The position numbers and the translations under genes are program-made. A stretch of DNA of 56,469 nt from an uncultured Alphaproteobacteria bacterium (GTDB lineage: Bacteria; Pseudomonadota; Alphaproteobacteria; Rhodobacterales; Rhodobacteraceae), in the NCBI GenBank assembly GCA_902541695.1, contig CACBRT010000005.1:1-56469 (forward strand), read 5' to 3'. A model generated the notes under the pieces. It was not told the origin of the DNA and did no database searches. It was given only the letters and a program-made list of their open reading frames with translations. Numbering within the stretch: the stretch's first letter is position 1; each line of letters opens with the position of its first letter. This document shows positions 25,091 to 33,491 of this stretch, in pieces.

Positions 25091-26008
25091 TTGTCTAAAA
25101 AATTTAAATGGCCAAACTTCTTGGTTGTTGGGGCACCTAAATGTGCTACAACTAGTATTTATAATTATTTTTTTGATCATCCAGATGTATTTCTATCAAA
25201 GGTACGGAAAGAGGGAAGGTTTTTTTCTCAAATAGGTAGTAGATCAATATTTTGGCCTAAAAATTATCCTTATGAAGTATCTTGCAGTATAAATTCATAC
25301 AAGAAACTTTTTTATGGTTTTAATGAAGAAAAATTAGTTGGAGATATATCACCAGATTATTTATCATATTCAAGTATCTCTGCACACAATATTATGAATT
25401 TTTGTGGACCAGAAACAAAAATCATAATTATTGTAAGAGATCCAATTGAACGCACTTTTTCTCATTATATTCAAAATGTTCGTAGAGGTGCAGAACATTT
25501 TTCATTTAAAAAGTCAATTGAGATTGAGAAAATAAGAAAATTGAATAATTGGGGATTTCAATGGCTCTACAGTGATACAAGTTTTTATTCAAAAAGAATT
25601 AGTAAATTTAAAAAATTATTTAAAAATGTACTTATACTTACAAAATATGAGCTAGAAAAAAAAACTAAAAAGACTTTAATTAGGTTACACAATTTTCTCT
25701 CTATTGATTTTGACTCAAAAAAACCTTTCCCAAGATCTAATCTAGGCGGAATACAAAAATCAAAAATTGATACAGTCTTAAGTGGTTATTTTGATCACAA
25801 GGAAAAAATATTTCTTGATAAATCGAGTTACTTTGGTGAAAAAATAGAAAAAAAACCTAGTGCCGATACTTCATTTGATATTGGAGGAGAATTAATTCCC
25901 ATTAATTTAGATTATATTGATAAATTAACACTTAAAATCCTTAAAGATAACTTTTCCGAAGAAATTAAGTTAATGTATGACAACTATAAGATAAAGTTAA
26001 AATTATAA
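25091..26008 (+). CDS. PAPS-dependent sulfotransferase
   Basis: The 305-residue protein has both cofactor motifs of the sulfotransferase family. The 5'-phosphosulfate loop GAPKCATTSIYNYFFDHP lies near residue 15, and the 3'-phosphate motif IIVRDPIERTFSHYIQNVRRG-like segment near 115. GDISPDYL near 90 is also typical of heparan-sulfate-type (Sulfotransfer_1/3) enzymes. It transfers sulfate from PAPS to a hydroxyl or amine, most often of a carbohydrate. The start is TTG, 4 bases after the cupin stop; no ATG start preserves the loop. The operon with cupin and ATP-grasp genes suggests synthesis of a sulfated small molecule or surface sugar. Confidence 0.85.
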   Translation: MSKKFKWPNFLVVGAPKCATTSIYNYFFDHPDVFLSKVRKEGRFFSQIGSRSIFWPKNYPYEVSCSINSYKKLFYGFNEEKLVGDISPDYLSYSSISAHNIMNFCGPETKIIIIVRDPIERTFSHYIQNVRRGAEHFSFKKSIEIEKIRKLNNWGFQWLYSDTSFYSKRISKFKKLFKNVLILTKYELEKKTKKTLIRLHNFLSIDFDSKKPFPRSNLGGIQKSKIDTVLSGYFDHKEKIFLDKSSYFGEKIEKKPSADTSFDIGGELIPINLDYIDKLTLKILKDNFSEEIKLMYDNYKIKLKL

Positions 26009-26016
26009 GTAATTAT

Positions 26017-27060
26017 ATGAAAAAAAATAAACCTATTAATATTTTATGTACTGGTGCTGGAGGTGCTTCAGGACACTCAATGTTAAGATCTTTGCAAGGG
26101 AGCAATCTTAACATTAAACTTTTTGGTGGAGATATGTATGAGTATCCCTCTTTTTTATCTTTAAACGGTATTAGATTTTTTAATTTACCGTCAGCCTTTA
26201 GTAATCCTTATATTTTTAAAAAAAAATTGTTGAATTTATGTATCATGAATAAAATTGATGTAGTGATATGCTCTCCTGAACCTGAAGTACTTATTATGTC
26301 TAAACTTATTAAAAAATGGAAAAGAGAATTTAGTATTGAAGTTATTACAACATATCCAGAAACGGCAAAAATTGGAGTAAATAAATATGAGTTATACAAA
26401 AAACTAAATCAAAAAAAAGGATTAAATATAATGCCAATGATGCCAGTTTTTTCAAAGGAAGATTTAAATTCTTGGTCATTTGGATTTCCATGTGTTTTAA
26501 AACCATTTGATGGTGTAAGTGCAAGGGGAGTTCATTACATCAATAACAAAAAAGAACTCGAATTAGTTTATAAATATTTAAAAAAATATCTTGGATACAA
26601 TAAAGTCTTGATACAAAAAATGATTGTTGGTCCTATAAAAAATATTTTCACAGTTGGCGCTCTTTTTTGGAAAGGTAAACTAATAAATGCTGGTATTCAT
26701 CATAAATTGAGAACTTCACCTACAACTGGCGGATCTTCGGTTGTTGCAGTGACCTATAAACCAGACCATTTATTTCAATATGGTCTTGATATTTTAAATG
26801 CTAGTGGCAAATGGCATGGTTTTGTTGCTGCTGAATTTAAAGTTTCCGAAATTGATAGAAAACCTTATCTACTTGAAATTAACCCTAGATTATGGGGTTT
26901 TTCGTATCTTATGACTATGGCTGGAGTAAATTATCCTGAATTACTAATTCGTTTGATAATGGGTGAAAAAATTTTAAATTATAATGAAAGGGGGAAAAAA
27001 ATTTTAAATTACAAAATTGGAAAGAAAATGATTAGAAGTCTAGATTTAATGGATATATGA
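26017..27060 (+). CDS. ATP-grasp ligase, CarB-like
   Basis: This 347-residue protein has an N-terminal Rossmann-like domain (ILCTGAGGASGHSMLRSL near residue 10) and a central ATP-grasp fold. FPCVLKPFDGVSARGVHYI near 155 holds the ATP lysine and glycine-rich loop, KVLIQKMIVG near 195 the adenine-linker region, and YLLEINPRLWGFS near 290 the metal-binding Glu/Asn pair. Such CarB-like ligases join an acyl phosphate to an amine or other nucleophile, and occur often in glycan and peptide-tailoring clusters. It lies 8 bases after the sulfotransferase gene and ends the operon. The substrates are unknown. Confidence 0.8.
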   Translation: MKKNKPINILCTGAGGASGHSMLRSLQGSNLNIKLFGGDMYEYPSFLSLNGIRFFNLPSAFSNPYIFKKKLLNLCIMNKIDVVICSPEPEVLIMSKLIKKWKREFSIEVITTYPETAKIGVNKYELYKKLNQKKGLNIMPMMPVFSKEDLNSWSFGFPCVLKPFDGVSARGVHYINNKKELELVYKYLKKYLGYNKVLIQKMIVGPIKNIFTVGALFWKGKLINAGIHHKLRTSPTTGGSSVVAVTYKPDHLFQYGLDILNASGKWHGFVAAEFKVSEIDRKPYLLEINPRLWGFSYLMTMAGVNYPELLIRLIMGEKILNYNERGKKILNYKIGKKMIRSLDLMDI

Positions 27061-27465
27061 TTAAAAAATTTTTTATGGACTTTGTTACTAAAGATTAATT
27101 TTCTAAAATTATTCAATATTAAAAAGTTAGCTTTAGTCTTAAGCCAGAAAAAATTTTTTTATAAGTATATTTAAATGTTTTTAAATTAGAAACCAAAGGT
27201 TGTGTGACTATTGCAGTATAGAGTAATTTATTTAAAAATGGTATTTTTTATTATTTAGGAAAGTTCAAAAAAATTGTACAATAAAAATTAAAAAATGATC
27301 CTTTAAGATATAATTACAACTATTAAAATTAGCAAAATAGAGTTGATTTTTTATGATATATTATTAAAAAAATTTCAGTTTTAATTTTTTAAAATTTTTT
27401 ATAATTTGAATTCTTGAACTAGCTAAGATAGATTAGAAATTATTATTAAAAAACCTTAAACTACT
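27061..27465. other. 405-base intergenic region upstream of the polyamine-type importer
   Basis: The sequence is very AT-rich with many A or T runs, and there is no coding-like frame. TTGAAC near 27415 could be a -35 element for the importer operon but lacks a good -10 partner. No strong hairpin or repeat is visible. Confidence 0.35.
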
Positions 27466-28548
27466 ATGGCTAATAATTCATTCGTAAAATTTGAAAATGT
27501 TCAAAAAAGTTATGATGGTGAAACTCTAGTTGTTAAGGATTTAAATTTAGAAATTCCTAAAGGAGAATTTCTCACCATGTTGGGTCCTTCAGGTTCAGGA
27601 AAAACAACATGCCTCATGATGTTAGCTGGATTTGAAACTGCAACTCAGGGAATAATTTCATTAGGTGGGAATCCAATAAACAATATACCTCCTCATAAAA
27701 GAGGAATAGGAATGGTTTTTCAAAATTATGCTCTTTTTCCTCATATGACAGTTTATGAGAACCTTTCTTTTCCTTTAGAGGTAAGAAAATTAACAAAAAG
27801 CTTAAGAGAAGAAAAAATTAAAAGAGCTCTAGATATGGTTCAAATGACAGAATTTGGAAACAGAAGACCATCTCAATTATCAGGAGGCCAGCAACAAAGA
27901 ATAGCACTTGCTAGATCTTTGGTATTTGAGCCTGAATTGGTATTGATGGATGAACCTTTAGGGGCACTAGATAAGCAGTTAAGGGAACATATGCAATACG
28001 AAATAAAACATCTTCATGAAAAGCTAGGTGTTACTGTAGTTTATGTTACACATGATCAAACTGAAGCTTTAACAATGTCTGACAGAGTAGCAGTATTTAA
28101 TGATGGTGTAATTCAACAATTAGCTTCCCCACCAAATTTGTATGAAAAACCAGAAAATGCATTTGTAGCTCAATTCATTGGTGAAAATAACAAAATTATT
28201 GCACAAGTAATCGATGTAAAAGGTTCAATAGTCACTGCAAAAACATCAAAAGGTAATTTATTAAAAAGTAAGAAAGTAAATAACGACACTATTGGTTCTA
28301 AAACAACTTTATCTATTAGACCTGAACGTATCAATGTTGGAGTCAAAGGAGAAAACACATCTGAAGCTAAAGTTTTAGAATTAATTTATATTGGAGATCA
28401 TATCAGATGTAGAATGAATGTAGAAGGTGATGAAAATTTCATAGTAAAAATACCAAATGCAAAAAAAGTTTCAAATTTAAAAATAGGACTGAAAACTAAG
28501 GTTAGTTGGGCTACAGATGATTGTCGTGCTCTTGATAGATTGGCTTAA
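27466..28548 (+). CDS. potA: ABC importer ATPase, polyamine (PotA) type
   Basis: This 360-residue ATPase has Walker A GPSGSGKTT near residue 38, signature LSGGQQQRIALARSL near 140, Walker B LVLMDEPLGALD near 160 and the switch histidine in VTHDQTEAL near 195. From about residue 240 a C-terminal TOBE domain follows (LSIRPERINVG), as in PotA and FbpC proteins. It is the first gene of a four-gene rightward operon: ATPase, binding protein, permease, permease. The transported compound is probably a polyamine or similar cationic amine, by family. A related solute such as an opine or amino-acid derivative is not excluded. Confidence 0.85.
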   Translation: MANNSFVKFENVQKSYDGETLVVKDLNLEIPKGEFLTMLGPSGSGKTTCLMMLAGFETATQGIISLGGNPINNIPPHKRGIGMVFQNYALFPHMTVYENLSFPLEVRKLTKSLREEKIKRALDMVQMTEFGNRRPSQLSGGQQQRIALARSLVFEPELVLMDEPLGALDKQLREHMQYEIKHLHEKLGVTVVYVTHDQTEALTMSDRVAVFNDGVIQQLASPPNLYEKPENAFVAQFIGENNKIIAQVIDVKGSIVTAKTSKGNLLKSKKVNNDTIGSKTTLSIRPERINVGVKGENTSEAKVLELIYIGDHIRCRMNVEGDENFIVKIPNAKKVSNLKIGLKTKVSWATDDCRALDRLA

Positions 28549-28610
28549 TAATATATTATCTACTTTTAGTTCGTTTTTTTTTACGAATCGTTAAATAATG
28601 GGAGATAAAA

Positions 28611-29690
28611 ATGAAATTATTTAAATTAACATTTGCAACTCTGGGCGCATTTTTTGTTGCTTTTGGGGCAAATGCAGAATCTATAACTGTAGTATCTTGG
28701 GGTGGTGCCTACACAAAATCACAAGTTGAAGCTTATCATAAACCGTGGTCTCAAAAAACTGGAAATCAAGTTGTTTCCGAAGATTATAGTGGTGGATTAG
28801 CTGAAGTAAAAGCACAGGTTGAATCTGGAAATGTTACTTGGGATGTTGTAGATGTTGAACTTTCTGATGCTCTTCAAGGATGTGATGAAGGGATATTAGA
28901 AGAAATTGACCATTCAACATTACCAGCAGCTCCAGATGGTTCACCAGCTACACAAGATTTTCTACCAGGTGCGTTACAAGATTGTGCAGTAGGAAATATT
29001 GTTTGGTCTACTTTATATGCATACGATAAAACTAAATTTGATACACCGCCAACAACTATGGCTGATTTTTTTGATATTGAAAAATTCCCAGGTAAGCGAG
29101 GAATGAGAAAATTAGGAAAAGCAATGCTAGAAATGGCATTAATGGGCGATGGTGTTCCAGCTGCAGAAGTCTATGATCTTTTAGGAACAGAAGAGGGTGT
29201 TCAAAGAGCATTTGCCAAACTTGATACTATTAAAGATCATGTTGTATGGTGGGAAGCAGGAGCTCAACCTCCACAACTTCTTGCAGATGGCGAAGTATCT
29301 ATGACAATTACTTGGAATGGAAGAATATTTAATGCTATTGCTCAAGAAAAACAGCCCTTTGGATTAGTATGGGACGGCCAAATATACGATCTTGACCTTT
29401 TTGTGATTCCAAAAGGAAGCAAAAATAAAGAAGCTGCTCTTGATTTTATCCGTTTCTCAACTGATACAAAGAGATTGGCTGATCAGGCTAGTTGGATACC
29501 TTATGGACCACTTAGAAACTCATCAATTCCTTTAATTGGAACCTTCCACAGTGATCCTTCCATTAAAATGATTGATCATATGCCAACTACCGAAGTAGCA
29601 CTTAAAAATGCTCTTCAAAATGATTTTGAGTTCTGGGCAGATAACGGTGAAGAACTTAATGAAAGGTTTAATGCTTGGTTAGCTAACTAG
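28611..29690 (+). CDS. Periplasmic binding protein, polyamine/PotD-like family
   Basis: The 359-residue protein has a signal peptide ending at about GANA, then ESITVVSWGGAYTKSQVEAY, the opening of spermidine/putrescine-type extracellular solute-binding proteins. TWDVVDVELSDALQGCDEG near residue 85, WSTLYAYDKTKF near 130 and EVSMTITWNGRIFNA near 235 line the ligand cleft in this family. The two cysteines near 90 and 120 (in the mature half) may form a disulphide. A strong GGGAG ribosome site precedes the ATG. It follows the ATPase gene by 62 bases and is followed by a strong hairpin, suggesting elevated expression relative to the permeases. Confidence 0.85.
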   Translation: MKLFKLTFATLGAFFVAFGANAESITVVSWGGAYTKSQVEAYHKPWSQKTGNQVVSEDYSGGLAEVKAQVESGNVTWDVVDVELSDALQGCDEGILEEIDHSTLPAAPDGSPATQDFLPGALQDCAVGNIVWSTLYAYDKTKFDTPPTTMADFFDIEKFPGKRGMRKLGKAMLEMALMGDGVPAAEVYDLLGTEEGVQRAFAKLDTIKDHVVWWEAGAQPPQLLADGEVSMTITWNGRIFNAIAQEKQPFGLVWDGQIYDLDLFVIPKGSKNKEAALDFIRFSTDTKRLADQASWIPYGPLRNSSIPLIGTFHSDPSIKMIDHMPTTEVALKNALQNDFEFWADNGEELNERFNAWLAN

Positions 29691-29706
29691 TTATTAAACT
29701 TAGATG

Positions 29707-29736
29707 ATGCACATAGGGATTAATCTCTATGTGCAT
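29707..29736 (+). promoter_or_regulatory. Hairpin between binding-protein and permease genes
   Basis: ATGCACATAG and CTATGTGCAT form a perfect 10-bp stem, extendable by one G-T and one G-C pair, directly after the binding-protein stop at 29690 and before the permease start at 29759. Only TTTCTTAG follows, so it looks like a leaky terminator or 3'-end stabiliser. Confidence 0.65.
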
Positions 29737-29758
29737 TTCTTAGATAAATTGTGAATCT

Positions 29759-31032
29759 GTGAGAAATATGCAGGCATCCCAAAATAAAAAAAATGAACAG
29801 ATGCTTATAAGTGATGGGATACCGCTTAAAAAAAAGTTATCAAAAGCTTTATTTAGAAGTAGGCTTAGAGCCTTTGGGTTGGTAACACCTCTACTTTTAT
29901 TAATTTCAATTGGTTTTGTTTTTCCAATATTGGTATTTTTAACACGCGGGGTTTACAATGATACTTTTGAAAAATACATGGTTAACCTTACTCCAATTCT
30001 CGCTGAATGGAATGGCATATCCGAACCAACTGAAGAAATGTATAAAGCCTTAGTATTAGATTTAGTATGGTTAAAAGAAACAAAAAATATTGGGAAAGTA
30101 GCGAGTCGTATGAATCGGGAAATGTCTGGTTCACGTTCCTTATTTACAAGTTCAGCTAGGAAAGCAAAAAAAACTAGAAGCACCATATAAAGAATCCTTA
30201 ATTAAAGTAAAAAAGAAATGGGGAGACCTGGAAACTTGGAAAGCAATGAAAGTTACATCTCTTTCTCTAACACCTGTTTTTTTGGCGTCTGCACTAGATA
30301 TGAAATATACTGCTGAGGGTTCTTTTATTCAAAAATCTGAAGATAGGCGTATACATATAAAGTTATTTATTAGAACTTTAGAAATATCTCTTGTTGTCGT
30401 AATTGCAGGGTTGATTTTAGGATATCCAGTCGCATTTTTATTGGCTAATCTCCCAATAAGGATATCCAATTTACTTCTTATTTTGGTCTTATTACCATTT
30501 TGGACGTCATTATTAGTTAGAACAACTGCATGGATTGCAATGCTTCAAGGCCAAGGTGTGTTGAACGATCTTTTTGTTGTTTTTGGGATAGCAACCGATG
30601 AAGATAGATTTACTTTGATTTATAATAAAGCCGGTACATTGATATCCATGACACATATTTTACTACCTTTTATGATACTTCCAATATATTCTGTGATGAA
30701 AACAATAGCTCCATCTTATGTAAGAGCAGCAAAATCAATGGGCGCCACTAATTGGACAGCTTTTTGGCGTATATATTTCCCTCAGACAATACCAGGTATA
30801 GGTGCTGGAGCTATATTGGTATTTATTTTGGCTATAAGTTTTTACATTACTCCAGCACTAGTTGGCGGTCAGGATGGCACTATGATTTCTAACTTTATAG
30901 ATTATCATATGAGAAAATCTCTAAATTGGTCTCTTGCAGCTGCAATGGGTGGAGTACTCCTTGTTATAGTATTATTTTTTGTACTGGATTTATGACCGTA
31001 TAGTTGGCATAGATAATATGAAATTAGGATAA
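29759..31032 (+). pseudogene. potB: ABC importer permease, PotB-like, with two +1 frameshifts
   Basis: Two frames together give one PotB-like permease of about 423 residues. The first part ends in RKAKKTRSTI at a TAA near 30190. The A-run after GC near 30165 has 8 A; with 7 A the text continues as KLEAPYKESLIKVKKKWGDL into the frame that carries the membrane domain. That domain has VRAAKSMGATNWTAFWRIYFPQ, the EAA-type loop. It stops early at 30995. Removing one T from the 6-T run near 30973 continues it as YWIYDRIVGIDNMKLG to a TAA at 31030-31032, just 5 bases before the next gene. Both repairs restore family-typical text, so these are recent indels or consensus errors. The start is GTG 29759 or ATG 29768. 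Confidence 0.8.
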
Positions 31033-31037
31033 AAAAA

Positions 31038-32276
31038 TTGCAAAAACCTTATCAATATATACCCCCCAAACCACCAATGTGGTTCAATCTTTTGTGGCCA
31101 GGAATTTTTGGAGGATTTTTAGGATTTTTAACCGCAACCGGTCAAAAAAATTTAATGTTTACTTATTCTATTATAGGTACTTTAGTTTTTATTTTATTAA
31201 CCTATATCTCTATAAAAATAATAAAAGTTAAATCATATTCTTCATTTTTTTGCGCTCTAGTTTTATTGGTAAATTCTTTATTTTTTTTTGGACTTACCTA
31301 CTCTGTAATGTTGGCATTAATTGGTTGGTATATTGGTAGAATAAGTCTTTGGCTTTCCTCTGGTAATTATCGTACATCCCTTCCTCCTTATGCTACTTCA
31401 ATAGAAGTTTTTTGGTTTTATGCTTTTAGATTTATTTGTGGCCTAATTTTTCTTTTCTTAATAGCTCCTATCCTTATTGTATTTCCATTGAGTTTTAATG
31501 TTGAGCCCTATTTTAGTTTCACGGAGGGAATGCTTAAATTTAGTAATGAAGCCTACTCTTTAAGGTGGTATAAAGATATTTTATATAATGGAATGGTTGC
31601 ACCTCAAGCAATAGAAGGCTGGTGGTCGGATCTATGGGCAAATGCTCAATGGATAAGATCTATTAGAAATAGTTTTATTATTGGTATTTTTTCTACTTTA
31701 ATTGCAACTTCAATTGGTACATTAGCTGCAATTGGTCTTTCAAGAAGTGAAATGCCTTATAGACGACCTATAATGGCACTTTTAATTTCTCCAATGGTAG
31801 TGCCTTTAGTAATTATTGCCTCTGGATTATTTTTCTTTTTTTCAGATGTTGGTATTGCCAAAACATATATTGGTGTAATTATAGCGCATGCCGTGCTTGG
31901 GACACCTTATGTAATAATAACTGTAACAGCTACATTGGTTGGCTTTGATAAAAGTTTAACCAGGGCTGCAGGAAGCTTAGGGTCAGGACCAGTTAATACT
32001 TTTTTTAAAATACAAATGCCATTGATATTACCTGGTGTAATTTCTGGAGCTTTATTCGCATTCATTACATCTTTTGACGAAGTTGTTGTTGTATTACAAC
32101 TAGCAGACGTTAGACAAAGAACCATACCTAGGCAAATGTTTTCTGGAATAAGAGAGCAGATTAGTCCAACAATTTTAGCAGTTGCAACAATTCTAGTGAT
32201 AATTTCAATTATACTTCTAACAGTTGTGGAGTTATTGAGAAGAAGATCTGAAAGACTTAGGGGAATAACAAATTAA
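31038..32276 (+). CDS. potC: ABC importer permease, PotC-like, with extended N-terminus
   Basis: This 412-residue inner-membrane permease starts at TTG 31038, five bases after the repaired end of the first permease gene. The C-terminal 260 residues are a normal PotC domain: RNSFIIGIFSTLIATSIGT near 212, the coupling loop TRAAGSLGSGPVNTFFKIQMP near 310 and SFDEVVVVLQLA near 350. Before it lie about 130 extra residues with three or four hydrophobic helices (for example FLGFLTATG, then LVFILLTYISIKI), not found in short PotC proteins. This gene is intact although it lies between two frameshifted ones. Confidence 0.82.
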   Translation: MQKPYQYIPPKPPMWFNLLWPGIFGGFLGFLTATGQKNLMFTYSIIGTLVFILLTYISIKIIKVKSYSSFFCALVLLVNSLFFFGLTYSVMLALIGWYIGRISLWLSSGNYRTSLPPYATSIEVFWFYAFRFICGLIFLFLIAPILIVFPLSFNVEPYFSFTEGMLKFSNEAYSLRWYKDILYNGMVAPQAIEGWWSDLWANAQWIRSIRNSFIIGIFSTLIATSIGTLAAIGLSRSEMPYRRPIMALLISPMVVPLVIIASGLFFFFSDVGIAKTYIGVIIAHAVLGTPYVIITVTATLVGFDKSLTRAAGSLGSGPVNTFFKIQMPLILPGVISGALFAFITSFDEVVVVLQLADVRQRTIPRQMFSGIREQISPTILAVATILVIISIILLTVVELLRRRSERLRGITN

Positions 32277-33475
32277 TTATTTTATAAGAGAAACAAATTC
32301 ATTAATTCTTTTGCAAGCAATTTGAAGATCTGTCTCTGATTTAGCATAACATAATCTGAAAAAAACCACTACACCCAAAAGCAGTACCAGGAACAACTGA
32401 AATACCAAAATATTCTATAAGATATTTACAAAAATCCACGTCGTTATGAATTATTTTATTTTTAAAAATTTTTCCTAAATAACATTCACAATTTATAAAA
32501 TGATAAAAAGCGCCCATTGGTTTAATATTGAAATCTGGAAAGCTTTTTTTTAAAATATTGAAAGTCAAATCTCTTCTTTGACGATATTTTTCATTCCAAT
32601 CATCTAAAAATTTCATGTCACCAGTTAATGCAGCTAAAGCAGCAGCTTGACTTACAGATGATGCATTAGTCGTTGATTGACTTTGCAATTTTATCATTGC
32701 TTTAATTAGCGAAAGATTACCAGCTGCATAACCTAAACGCCAACCTGTCATAGCATAGGCCTTTGACAAACCATTTATGATCAAAATTCTATCAATTAAA
32801 TCTGGCGCGACTTCAGCTAAAGTAAAAAAATTTTTCATTACCATATATAATTTTACTATAAATATCATCACAAATGATGTTTACATTAGTGTGTTTACGG
32901 AGAATAAATGCCAGGTCATGTAATTCTTTTTTCGAATACACTGATCCAGTAGGATTTCCTGGAGAATTTAAAACTAACCATAAGGTTTTTTTATTAATAT
33001 GTTTTTCTAATAATTTTGAACTTATTTTAAAATCATTTGATTTAGTACAATTTACTAATATTGGTTTACCACCAGCAAAATTAACAATCTGCGGGTAGCT
33101 CACCCAATATGGAGTTGGAATAATAACTTCATCCTCAGGATCAATTGAAGACATGAGTGCATTAAATATTAATTGTTTACCTCCATTACCCACCACAATT
33201 TGATCTTCATGATAAATAAGTTGATGCTCATTTTTTAAATATTTTTTAATTACACTTCTGAGTTCTTGGGTCCCTGCAACATTGGTATACTTAGTTTCTC
33301 CTCTTTTCATAGCTTTATAAGAGGCTTCAATAATATGATCAGGTGTATTAAAATAAGGTTCACCTTCTCCAAGTTGAATTACATCTTTTCCAGAAGAAAT
33401 TAATTCTCTGGCTTTTTGTCCCAAAATCACGGTACTTGATGGTTCAATATCAATTATTTTTTTACTTAATTTCAT
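32277..33475 (-). pseudogene. Class I PLP aminotransferase (aspartate aminotransferase-like) with two +1 frameshifts
   Basis: Combined, the frames encode about 398 residues of a fold-type-I aminotransferase. LGEGEPYFNTPDHI lies near residue 35, PTPYWVSYPQIV near 120, SPGNPTGSVYS near 170, the PLP lysine in LSKAYAMTGWRLGYAAG near 240, and SVVPGTAFGCSG near the end. The first break is a run of 7 T (on the coding strand, near 32825), which turns KFFTLAEVAPD into a stop. The second is another 7-T run near 32362, after which the true end FFRLCYAKSETD...EFVSLIK is out of frame. With 6 T at each, the gene reads through to a TAA at 32277-32279. It follows the ThDP enzyme gene by 16 bases. The substrate is unknown. 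Confidence 0.8.
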
Positions 33476-33491
33476 TATACCTAAACAAAAT

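Noticed and set aside
28570-28590. TTCGT...ACGAA around a T-run between the importer ATPase and binding-protein genes as a terminator
   Set aside because: Stem of only five pairs with an all-T loop; the genes look cotranscribed and no U-tract follows.
30246-30995. Treating the downstream permease frame as a separate gene starting at its own ATG
   Set aside because: The text upstream of that ATG in the same frame (KLEAPYKESLIKVKKKWGDL) continues the preceding gene's family pattern, so it is one frameshifted gene.
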